Assembly (NCBI GenBank): GCA_030589055.1
Contig: JAUUWK010000063.1
Coordinates: 1 to 6,501 of the forward strand
Length of the DNA stretch: 6,501 nucleotides
DNA from: Candidatus Bathyarchaeota archaeon
GTDB taxonomy: Archaea; Thermoproteota; Bathyarchaeia; Bathyarchaeales; Bathycorpusculaceae
Direction: 5' to 3'
A model generated the notes under the pieces. It did not search any database and was not told the origin of the DNA. It was given only the letters and a program-made list of their open reading frames with translations. Below, piece after piece: positions 1 through 6,004 of the stretch. Each line of letters starts with the position of its first letter. The first letter of the stretch is position 1. Position numbers and translations under genes: made by a program.

Positions 1-1131
1 CCTTATGCTCAACATCAATGAGGGTTTCACCTGCCCTTGCAAGATCTAAACCAGTAAAGCAGCTATGTTGCCTGCGGAGATTTTGCCAACAACCTCTCTA
101 AAGGCACCCATGTACATGGAAACTTGTTGCACACGATATCCTTTCTTTGCATTGACTAAGTAGACCCGACCTCCCTCTTCCATCACGCCTGAAAAGAGCC
201 TGCCTGTTGCCACTAATCCTGCGTGAGGGTCCAGTTGAGCCAAGTACATACACAGCACTGTTGGCCCATCGTCATCGCAGTTTATCATTGCTTGTCCTAT
301 CTCTGAATCTATTTCGCCTTTCCAAACTTTAGGTATACGGTATTTTTGAGCCTCAACAGGGTTTGGATGGTTCCTGACAACCATGTCAAGTATTGCAGCG
401 TGAAGTGGAAGTAGCTCTGGAAGTTTTTGATATTCACCTTTCGCGTAAGCATCCACGATGTCACTGAATCTTATTCCCTTCTGCCTTGCCATGCTGAGAG
501 TGAAACCCCACTTGTGGAGGGCTGAACCAAAAGCAACGCTTTCCTTTGCTGGGTCAACCTTCCATCTTTCCTTGAATTCCGGCTCTCCATAAATATCAAG
601 TAAGTTGTTAAAGTCACGAACTATGCGAACAAGTTTTTTTTGAATCTCATTCGGAGTGAGTCTTAACTCCCTTATTAAGCGATCCACCTTATTTATGAAA
701 AGGACAGGCATCACTCTTTCTTCAAGGGCTTGGCGGGTGACAGTCTCCGTTTGAACCATCACTTCTTCTACAGCATCTACAACAACAACTGCGCCGTCTA
801 TGGCACGTAAAGCCCTTGTCACTTTACCAGTGAAATCCACATGACCGGGTGTATCGATTAGGTTGATTAAATATGAGCGGCCTTCCATTTCGTGTAAGAG
901 AGATATGTTTGCGGTTTTTATCGTGATGCCTCTCCTTTGCTCTTCTTCCAGATAATCCAGCGCCCTAGCTTGACCTGCTATCTTAGGCGATAACAACCCG
1001 GCTTCAGCCAGCAACGAGTCGGTCATTGTGGTTTTTCCATGGTCTATGTGGGCGATTATCCCTATGTTACGTATATCCTCCTTCTTACTCATCAGCTTGA
1101 GTATATCGGCTGTTTGTCTGAACTTTGGCAT
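1..1131 (-). CDS. fusA: Archaeal translation elongation factor 2 (aEF-2), N-terminal part, frameshifted and cut by the window edge
   Basis: Translational GTPase that moves tRNA and mRNA through the ribosome after peptide-bond formation; cytoplasmic. All G motifs are visible: G1 AHIDHGKT at residues 27-34, G2 RRGITI at 66-71, G3 DTPGH at 93-97, G4 NKVD at 147-150 and a G5-like GSA at 202-204. Domain II begins near residue 270. The start MPKFRQTADILKLM is the usual aEF-2 opening, which supports the ATG at 1129-1131. The uninterrupted frame ends at a TAG at 46-48 after 361 codons. The expected continuation TGLDLARAGETLIDVEHK is present in the next frame from 55 down to 2, so one base is missing around 55-57. 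The family is about 730 residues long, so half the gene lies beyond the left edge. EF-2 is essential, so a sequencing or assembly error is the likeliest cause; a pseudogene or recoding is possible. Identity is very sure. Confidence 0.95.
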
Positions 1132-1156
1132 TTCTTAACCCCGTTTTGAGACAGCA

Positions 1157-1162
1157 ATTTAG
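1157..1162 (-). promoter_or_regulatory. Weak TATA-like box for EF-2
   Basis: Read on the minus strand, CTAAAT lies about 28 bases before the EF-2 ATG, so transcription would begin within a few bases of the start codon. No Shine-Dalgarno match precedes that ATG (the upstream bases read GGGGTTAAGAA), which fits a leaderless or nearly leaderless mRNA. This is inference from spacing and box shape only. Confidence 0.3.
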
Positions 1163-1176
1163 TAATGAGGGTTTCC

Positions 1177-1229
1177 TATTAACTTTACGATGTCATTCAT
1201 AATGTTTATTTCAGCGAATAGAGAAGGAG
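1177..1229 (+). promoter_or_regulatory. Candidate promoter and ribosome binding site of the kinase gene
   Basis: Two AT-rich candidates for a TATA box occur on the plus strand: CTATTAAC at 1177-1184 and GTTTATTT at 1204-1211. The first would give a leader of roughly 25 bases that includes the purine-rich GGAG at 1226-1229. That GGAG lies only 3 bases before the GTG start at 1233, which is short. The 101-base gap serves both EF-2 and the kinase, which are transcribed divergently. Which box is used cannot be decided here. Confidence 0.3.
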
Positions 1230-1232
1230 ACA

Positions 1233-2003
1233 GTGAGAGAATTGCATCGTAAAAAAACACTGGTAACCCTTAAAAAGTTAAGTGAAGAACCTTATGCATC
1301 CGTAATATGTTACCCTAGACCAAGCAAGGCAGAACTTGAAGTACGCTTGAAGGAACTACAAAAACTTGGCGTGAAGGCTTTAGAGTTTAGCGGAGATAAA
1401 CAAGCCTTTAACATTCCAGTTTTAGGCAAAGGTTGCGTCGGCATAGTAATAATAGCTCATAGAAAACGTGAGAAGGCAGCCCTGAAAATCCGAAGAGTTG
1501 ACGCTGATCGCACCCAAATGCAACATGAGGCAGAAATGCTTAAAAAGGCAAACTTGGTGAATGTTGGACCGAAACTTCTGGGCGTAAGCAAGAATTTTCT
1601 CTTAATGCAGTTTATCGACGGTGTTTTGCTTCCTAAATGGTTGGAAATACATGAAGGAAAATCACGAATAGTAACGGCTTTACGTGAAGTTTTGGAGCAG
1701 TGTTGGCGCTTAGACAAAATAGGTTTAGACCATGGTGAACTAAGCTACGCCCCAAAACACATCATAATCAATCAAAAGGATGAACCGGCCATAGTTGATT
1801 TTGAAACAGCCAGCGTAAATCGAAAACCGTCAAACGTAACATCCATCAGCCAGTTCCTATTCATCAGTGGTGCAGTTGCGAAAGAAGTGGCTGAGAAGCT
1901 TGACAGAAAAGACAGGAAGGCACTCATTGAGGCATTAAAAAATTACAAAAATGATAGAACTCGTGGAAATTTTGAAAGCGTGTTAACTGTTTGTGGTCTC
2001 TAG
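1233..2003 (+). CDS. Atypical Ser/Thr protein kinase, RIO/Bud32-like, archaeal type (COG2112-like)
   Basis: Predicted ATP-dependent protein kinase of a small archaeal family related to RIO and Bud32 kinases; the substrate is unknown. A family-specific N-terminal segment (LKKLSEEPYASVICYPRP, residues 13-30) precedes the kinase fold. Visible kinase elements are a glycine-rich loop LGKGCVGIV (64-72), the ATP-anchoring lysine K85 in ALKIRR, a helix-C glutamate E99, a hinge near LLMQFIDG (123-130), a catalytic loop LDHGEL...KHIIIN (165-180) and a metal-binding VDFETAS (188-194) in place of DFG. In the catalytic loop, DHGEL stands where Bud32 has HGDL, so E169 occupies the usual catalytic Asp position; I believe this is normal for the family. 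The length of 256 residues is typical. The start is GTG with GGAG 3 bases upstream; a few residues of the N-terminus could be extra. The gene is divergent from EF-2, and its TAG stop overlaps the stop of the convergent ORF at 2000-2275. The fold is sure, the role is not. Confidence 0.85.
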   Translation: MRELHRKKTLVTLKKLSEEPYASVICYPRPSKAELEVRLKELQKLGVKALEFSGDKQAFNIPVLGKGCVGIVIIAHRKREKAALKIRRVDADRTQMQHEAEMLKKANLVNVGPKLLGVSKNFLLMQFIDGVLLPKWLEIHEGKSRIVTALREVLEQCWRLDKIGLDHGELSYAPKHIIINQKDEPAIVDFETASVNRKPSNVTSISQFLFISGAVAKEVAEKLDRKDRKALIEALKNYKNDRTRGNFESVLTVCGL

Positions 2004-2275
2004 ACAATGTATCTCATTGCCAGATTTGTGGCTCGTTTACTTGTTTCCACATTTTTGATTTTTAGCTCTTTGATGATGGGGGAGGGGTCAAGCCACATTT
2101 CTATTTGAAACTGCCTTGCAACTCTTTTCTTGTCATAAAGTAATGGAACGAATTCAACAAACAGCCACTTGAAAGACTCTACCAACTCCCCTCTCCAAAA
2201 ATGAAAAGCTCTTCCTTTTCTTATAACCATATATGTAAAAACAGGATAGAAGAAAAATCTAGAACTAAAATTCAC
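2000..2275 (-). CDS. Small hypothetical protein, 91 residues (76 if the internal ATG is used)
   Basis: I do not recognise this protein. From the GTG at 2273-2275 it has 91 residues; from the ATG at 2228-2230 it has 76. Neither start has a clear Shine-Dalgarno site. The sequence mixes aromatic/hydrophobic and charged residues (FHFWRGELVESFKWLFVEFVPLL, split by E and K), with a basic C-terminal half ending KRATNLAMRYIV. It has no obvious signal peptide or metal motif. Points in favour of a real gene: it fills the gap between the kinase and purP, and its stop overlaps the kinase stop within the palindrome CTAG (2000-2003), the same tail-to-tail packing seen between purP and purC. Point against: no recognised family. 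If it is not coding, 2004-2300 is plain intergenic DNA. Confidence 0.4.
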   Translation of the reverse strand: MNFSSRFFFYPVFTYMVIRKGRAFHFWRGELVESFKWLFVEFVPLLYDKKRVARQFQIEMWLDPSPIIKELKIKNVETSKRATNLAMRYIV

Positions 2276-2300
2276 AAATGATGTTTTTGCAGTTAGGTGA

Positions 2301-2348
2301 GAAAAAGATTTAAAACGTTGAATGCTGAACCTCTAGCTAAAGTGGTGA
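2301..2348 (+). promoter_or_regulatory. BRE/TATA promoter and Shine-Dalgarno site of the purP-like gene
   Basis: A purine-rich BRE-like GAAAAAGA (2301-2308) runs into TTTAAAA (2309-2315), a very good archaeal TATA box. A start about 26 bases downstream falls near 2338. The leader of about 16 bases contains GGTGA at 2344-2348, complementary to the archaeal 16S tail, 5 bases before the ATG at 2354. This arrangement decides the start codon: the in-frame GTG at 2297 lies upstream of the TATA box and cannot be in this transcript. Confidence 0.7.
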
Positions 2349-2353
2349 ACATT

Positions 2354-3787
2354 ATGGTTATCAGCAGAGAAGAAATGCAGGAAATAGTCAGAAGATACAA
2401 AGAACCCATCGGTCTGAATTTGGGCTCACACTCGGCTTTGGATGCTTGGGGAGGACAACGCAACTACGGTTTAAGAAGCATAATCTACACAACACCAAGC
2501 AGAGCGCGAATCTACCTTCAAAACCCCATGGTCGGCAAGCCAAGCGAATCTGTAGAAGATTTACCAAGTCTTGTGAGGAGAGACTTACGAGTTGTAAACG
2601 ACCTGAAAGACGTAAAGAAAAGCGACGACTGGAGAAGCATCATAATAATTCTTGACAGATACTCAGACATAGTGAAGTATGTTGATGAACTTGTTGATTT
2701 AGAGTGCTTGCAGATTCCAAACAGGGCTTTCTCAGTTTATGTTGGCGGAGACGAATACTGCAGCGTAATTGAGAACAAGTTTGCAGTTCCAATAGTAGGC
2801 TCTAGGACTCTCCTAAAAATCGAGAACAGAGGCGAGATCGAAAGAGACTATTACTGGTATGCGGAGCAAGCTGACATCCCATATCCAAAATCGTACCAGT
2901 ATGACGTTTATGAAGGCGGAATGAGATTTAAAGAACCAATTGATGAGCCGATGCTTTTGAAGGCTGAGCACGCTCATAGAGCTTTTGAAAGGGAGTTCAT
3001 CTTCGCTGCCGATTCGCAACACCTAGAGGAAAAGGTTGCACGAGAAGTTAAGGCTGGAAACTTAACCAAGGAGGGCTTAGAGAAGGGACGCATTGAACAA
3101 ATTGTGTTAGGACCACATGCCAACTTCAACTTCTTCTTTTCACCTTTAGACGCGAAAAGTGAATGGGGAGACGTGGACGACTGGTTTGTAAAACTCTATA
3201 ATGTGAGCATGGAAGAGGCAAGATTCTGCTTGGCTAACCAGTTTCTGTCCATTGATGAGCGGAGAGAGACGATACTTGACGGTTTGAAACGGCTTCCAGT
3301 AGATGTTCAACAAAAAATAAGGAAGATCCCATCTTTTGAGGTTACAGCCCACGCAATCTTAAGCCTCAGAGAATCCCTCTTGAAAGATGTCCATCGCTAC
3401 GCAGACCGTTTTATGCTCTCGTGCCGAGAACACGCTTATCCAGGAATAATCGGCGCATGGTGCTTGCAGACACTGGTCACATGGGACCGTATTTCTAAGT
3501 ATGAACTTAAGCCTGTGGTTAAGCTGGATTTCACGAGCGGTCTGGAAGCTAGAACAGCAGCAGACTACGGAGTATACGATGTGTCCGAAGAGAAAGACCC
3601 ATACATGCACATTCCAGTAACACAGGACATCGCCTTAAGACATGGCGGAGGAACAAACGTTCACATGGGCATAGGCTCCCAATACGCAAACGCAAAACAT
3701 AAAAAACCAATGAGCATGGGCGACCGCATAGCACTAGAGATCAAGAGAGCATGGAAAACAGATCAGCTACATCAAATAGTCACTTAA
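2354..3787 (+). CDS. purP: PurP-like formate-dependent AICAR ligase (FAICAR synthetase family), long form
   Basis: ATP-grasp enzyme family that makes FAICAR from AICAR, formate and ATP, replacing the folate-dependent PurH step in archaea; cytoplasmic. Seen here (numbering from the chosen Met): the N-terminal PurP hallmark LGSHSALD at 23-30; a central ATP-grasp region from about 145 on, with the nucleotide-site-like stretch RIEQIVLGPHANFNFFFSPL (246-265); and the characteristic C-terminus GGTNVHMGIGSQY...KPMSMGDRIALEIKRAW (431-467). It has 477 residues against about 340-360 for classical PurP. The extra length lies in the middle and C-terminal parts, and the usual FEISARIVAGTN stretch is replaced by KLDFTSGLEARTAADYG plus an insertion. 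It may therefore be the divergent PurP paralogue found in some archaea rather than the canonical enzyme. The start is ATG 2354 with GGTGA 5 bases upstream, not the GTG at 2297. It converges on purC with overlapping stops. The family is sure; the exact activity is moderately sure. Confidence 0.85.
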   Translation: MVISREEMQEIVRRYKEPIGLNLGSHSALDAWGGQRNYGLRSIIYTTPSRARIYLQNPMVGKPSESVEDLPSLVRRDLRVVNDLKDVKKSDDWRSIIIILDRYSDIVKYVDELVDLECLQIPNRAFSVYVGGDEYCSVIENKFAVPIVGSRTLLKIENRGEIERDYYWYAEQADIPYPKSYQYDVYEGGMRFKEPIDEPMLLKAEHAHRAFEREFIFAADSQHLEEKVAREVKAGNLTKEGLEKGRIEQIVLGPHANFNFFFSPLDAKSEWGDVDDWFVKLYNVSMEEARFCLANQFLSIDERRETILDGLKRLPVDVQQKIRKIPSFEVTAHAILSLRESLLKDVHRYADRFMLSCREHAYPGIIGAWCLQTLVTWDRISKYELKPVVKLDFTSGLEARTAADYGVYDVSEEKDPYMHIPVTQDIALRHGGGTNVHMGIGSQYANAKHKKPMSMGDRIALEIKRAWKTDQLHQIVT

Positions 3788-4848
3788 TCTGTTCCTACAT
3801 AATCCCTATGTTTTTTAGTTACTTGCGCAAGACGGGGAACAGCAAACAGCTTATGACCCGTTAGCTCATTTGTGGCAGCTGTATACATCTCACTTATTAT
3901 GGTTTTTAAGGCTAAATCCAGCTTCGGAGGACTAGATTGACATAGTTTTCTCCATTCTTTGACTCCTTCGGTTTCCGCTCTTTGCTTAGCTTCTTCAACC
4001 TCACAATACCAACGAGTTTTCCTGTAAAATTTTCGAGTTATTTCCTTACTTATATGCAATCCCTTATAGGTGAATCTGCACTCGTCGAGGGTTCCAACAA
4101 CATCCGCAACCATAAGCCTTCTTTCAGGGTCAAAAGCCAACTCAATTTTTCCATCTTCGTTTACGAAATCAGCCTTTGACGCAATATGCGTTATTGCTTC
4201 GTCCACTCTTAGAAGTATAGCCTTAACCTTTTCTACTTCTTCATCCGTTAAGCCAGCGATTTTTTGTGCTTCATTCCATGTGACGTATCTGTCTTTCTCT
4301 TCAAGTTTTGTGCTCACATCAAAAATAGGCTTGGAAAGCCGCTCTCCAAGTTTTGGATAATGGTCCAAGCCCAACTCTGCAAAGGTGATTGAGCCACTTT
4401 CAAGTCTTTTGAAAATAGACGAACCTTCAGGTAGCCCGTTTCTGTAAATTATCTCAAGTGGAATCATGCAGTTCTTGACGCTCGGCTTGAACATGTCATA
4501 ATTATACTTAAGTTTTCCATTCTCCTTGTAGGTTTCAAGTCTAAAGACGTTGACAAGGTTAAATTCCATGATGTTTGTTGGCTGCTTTAACTCCTTAAAA
4601 CTTACAAGCTTTCCATCTTTATTGACTAAGCCTCTGTAATGGGTTTTTATGCTCTTTTCTTCAAGCTTTTCGAAGCAGTATGCTCCCATAAGGCACAGGG
4701 CTGCCCCTTTACCTTCAATATGGTCTGGCATTGCACCCCAGTCAAAGACTGAGTAGCGATCTGAAAAATGGAACCTTCCAACACCCATAGCATCGTTTGT
4801 GGGTTTCTTAACGACTTCCAGATCTTTTACGCTGCCCATGGCTTTCAC
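3784..4848 (-). CDS. purC: SAICAR synthetase (phosphoribosylaminoimidazole-succinocarboxamide synthase), long archaeal form
   Basis: Joins CAIR and L-aspartate with ATP to give SAICAR in de novo purine synthesis. Recognisable family blocks are GRFHFSDRYSVFDWGAMPD (24-42), the phosphate-binding GKGAALCLMGAYCFEKLEE (46-64), KTHYRG (68-73), MIPLEIIYRNGLPEGSS (128-144), and VADVVGTLDECRF (247-259) in place of the bacterial GDEFSPDGSR, followed by KEITRKFYRKTRWY (268-281). At 354 residues it is about 110 longer than bacterial PurC. The extra residues include a charged segment around 175-215 that is rich in Glu and Lys. The GTG start at 4846-4848 shares its G with the TAG stop of purE (TAGTG), which implies translational coupling. 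The ATG at 4837-4839 (MGSVKDL) is an equally good start and matches where the family usually begins. It lies downstream of purE in one operon, and its TAA stop overlaps that of convergent purP. Confidence 0.93.
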   Translation of the reverse strand: MKAMGSVKDLEVVKKPTNDAMGVGRFHFSDRYSVFDWGAMPDHIEGKGAALCLMGAYCFEKLEEKSIKTHYRGLVNKDGKLVSFKELKQPTNIMEFNLVNVFRLETYKENGKLKYNYDMFKPSVKNCMIPLEIIYRNGLPEGSSIFKRLESGSITFAELGLDHYPKLGERLSKPIFDVSTKLEEKDRYVTWNEAQKIAGLTDEEVEKVKAILLRVDEAITHIASKADFVNEDGKIELAFDPERRLMVADVVGTLDECRFTYKGLHISKEITRKFYRKTRWYCEVEEAKQRAETEGVKEWRKLCQSSPPKLDLALKTIISEMYTAATNELTGHKLFAVPRLAQVTKKHRDYVGTD

Positions 4849-5327
4849 TATTTTAACATTTTAGCAGATTCATCAGCCTCTTCAATCTGCTCTTTCTTTG
4901 CCAGTTGATACTCTATAACACGTTTTGCTAATTCTTGGTCTTCCATGGAGAAAATCTTTGCAGCCGCAATCGCTGCTCCTTCAGGCTCGATGGTAACAAG
5001 CGAACCTATTCCGCTTGGAACCCTAAGGGAAGAATATATGTCTGCTCCACCAAATTTTTCAGAGTACGGCGGACAAGCAATAACAGGTCTGATGGTGTTC
5101 GCGTCAACAAAAGCACTTAAAGCGTTGGACCGTCCCGCCACTGTAATGTAAACAACCCTTTCTCTCTCGTAGTCTCTTAGGATCTCCAAGACTTTCTCCG
5201 GAGTCTTATGAGCGGAGGCAACACGTAACTCGTAATTCAACTTTAGAGCTTTTAGATATCCGGTTATTTCACGGCAAAATTCAGAATCCCTCTTGGAACC
5301 CATCATCACGATAACTTTCCTTTCCAT
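4848..5327 (-). CDS. purE: Class II PurE, 5-aminoimidazole ribonucleotide (AIR) carboxylase
   Basis: Converts AIR and CO2 directly to CAIR. Family motifs are MGSKRDSE (9-16, the GSxSD phosphate-binding element), the active-site ASAHKTPE (37-44), AGRSNALSAFVDANT (64-78), PVIACPP (81-87) and SSLRVPSG (99-106). The class matters: class I PurE (N5-CAIR mutase, PurK-dependent) has GGAAHLPGM where this protein has AGRSNAL. The AGRSN and SSLR-PSG pattern is that of class II enzymes such as the PurE domain of vertebrate PAICS. PurK is thus not predicted to be needed, and none is seen here. Its 159 residues are a normal length. The ATG at 5325-5327 has a GGTG Shine-Dalgarno 7 bases upstream. It is first in a two-gene operon with purC, whose start overlaps its TAG by one base. 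Confident. Confidence 0.95.
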   Translation of the reverse strand: MERKVIVMMGSKRDSEFCREITGYLKALKLNYELRVASAHKTPEKVLEILRDYERERVVYITVAGRSNALSAFVDANTIRPVIACPPYSEKFGGADIYSSLRVPSGIGSLVTIEPEGAAIAAAKIFSMEDQELAKRVIEYQLAKKEQIEEADESAKMLK

Positions 5328-5334
5328 GTTTCCA

Positions 5335-5380
5335 CACCATCTCTTTTACATTAATACAGAAGCTTGGGCGCACTATTAAA
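5335..5380 (-). promoter_or_regulatory. Promoter and ribosome binding site of the purE-purC operon
   Basis: Read on the minus strand, TTTAATA (5380-5374) preceded by the purine-rich GAAAAA is a good TATA/BRE pair. Initiation about 26 bases downstream falls near 5351, giving a leader of roughly 24 bases. The leader contains GGTG (5338-5335), 7 bases before the purE ATG. No operator-like palindrome is evident between the box and the gene. Confidence 0.6.
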
Positions 5381-5461
5381 TTTTTCAATGAGATGATGAG
5401 AAACGGCTGGTTTCAGTCTTGATTGGCTTCCAGTTTTGAGGAAGAAATGTGTTTAACCCGA

Positions 5462-5469
5462 GCGCGCGC
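5462..5469. repeat. Alternating GC tract, copy 1 (GCGCGCGC)
   Basis: First of three 8-bp alternating purine/pyrimidine GC tracts in this AT-rich intergenic DNA; the other two are at 5717-5724 and 5849-5856. Context here is AGCGCGCGCA, which is not extended into a perfect 10-bp palindrome. Confidence 0.7.
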
Positions 5470-5498
5470 ACTTCTTTGCACGTCACCACTCATTTACT

Positions 5499-5530
5499 TT
5501 TTGGCAAAGAAGAAGAACAGACTGCCAAAA
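5499..5530. repeat. Inverted repeat TTTTGGCA/TGCCAAAA with a 16-base purine-rich loop
   Basis: TTTTGGCA (5499-5506) and TGCCAAAA (5523-5530) are perfect reverse complements around a loop rich in AAG repeats. A run of seven T lies downstream on the plus strand at 5546-5552, which could make this a plus-strand terminator, but no plus-strand gene precedes it. A protein-binding site is the alternative. Confidence 0.45.
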
Positions 5531-5715
5531 CGTTAAACACCCCTCTTTTTTTGTGAATAACTCAGCTCCAAACAACAGACATATACAGATAGCAAAAGGA
5601 GACCCGTGAACTCTACATTGACGTTAACAACACACCAAGAAAAGATACGACTGCAGAGTCCAGAAACGTTCAGATCTTTCCTGCTCCTCCTTGCATCTTC
5701 TTGACTTGTGTATAT

Positions 5716-5725
5716 TCGCGCGCGA
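5716..5725. repeat. Alternating GC tract, copy 2, within the palindrome TCGCGCGCGA
   Basis: A perfect 10-bp palindrome containing eight alternating C and G. It lies 255 bases right of copy 1 and shares no flanking similarity with it, so the shared element is the GC core alone. Confidence 0.7.
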
Positions 5726-5847
5726 TTAGGCATTCAATAAAGCATTTCTCATCTTTTCCTCAACACTACCGACAACTACTTTGATAGCGTTAGCAATATA
5801 GTCACCCCAAAAACATTATCACTTTCAACTCGAACAAATGTGCTACA

Positions 5848-5857
5848 AGCGCGCGCT
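5848..5857. repeat. Alternating GC tract, copy 3, within the palindrome AGCGCGCGCT
   Basis: A perfect 10-bp palindrome with the same GCGCGCGC core, 132 bases right of copy 2. It is followed by TAACAACA. Confidence 0.7.
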
Positions 5858-5968
5858 AACAACAGTCACGTATGCAAAACAGCCAACAACGCAAACGAAG
5901 CAAGAGGACTGACTGAAATAGAGTTTGAGTACAAATGAAAATACGAGAGAAAAAACTCTTTAGAAAGC

Positions 5969-5977
5969 CTAAATAAA
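5969..5977 (+). promoter_or_regulatory. TATA-like box upstream of the structured segment
   Basis: CTAAATAAA preceded by GAAAG resembles an archaeal TATA box with purine-rich BRE. A start about 26 bases downstream would fall near 5995-6002, just before the self-complementary segment at 6005-6079. That spacing is typical of stable RNA genes, but the box sits in A-rich DNA where such matches arise easily. Confidence 0.4.
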
Positions 5978-6004
5978 CTGTATCAGTGAGGGGTCGTCGT
6001 CTAG

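Larger units (their letters stand above)
5381..5968. other. Long non-coding stretch upstream of purE
   Basis: About 590 bases without a convincing gene. Open frames are short, overlap one another on both strands and lack recognisable proteins. Two tiny plus-strand frames have purine-rich sites before them: 5447-5536 (29 codons, ATG after GAGGAAGAA) and 5606-5704 (32 codons, GTG after GGAG); neither resembles anything I know. The stretch contains three 8-bp alternating GC tracts, one 8-bp inverted repeat, and a plus strand that becomes strongly A-rich toward its right end (5821-5980: 70 A, 27 T, 33 C, 30 G). I see no tRNA, rRNA or CRISPR repeats in it. Confidence 0.6.

Noticed and set aside
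1457..1717. 86-codon minus-strand ORF inside the kinase gene
   Set aside because: A shadow of a well-supported gene, rich in Ser/Phe/Arg as antisense frames often are.
2446..3734. Several 61-83 codon frames on both strands inside the purP-like gene
   Set aside because: All lie within a gene whose frame carries conserved family motifs; none has its own motif or start signals.
3982..5151. Plus-strand frames of 61-96 codons opposite purC and purE
   Set aside because: Antisense shadows of conserved genes.
5393..5450. C/D box guide RNA starting at ATGATGA (5393-5399)
   Set aside because: No CTGA box D or D' at suitable spacing follows; a single C-box match is not enough.
5447..5536. 29-codon plus-strand ORF with GAGGAAGAA before the ATG
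   Set aside because: Very short, no recognisable sequence, and it reads through an inverted repeat and a GC tract.
5606..5704. 32-codon plus-strand ORF after GGAG
   Set aside because: No TATA box at the right distance, low-complexity Ser/Thr/Leu content and no family resemblance.
5533..5733. 66-codon minus-strand ORF with a hydrophobic C-terminal half
   Set aside because: No SD, composition follows the local base skew, and its start runs through a GC tract; not distinguishable from chance.
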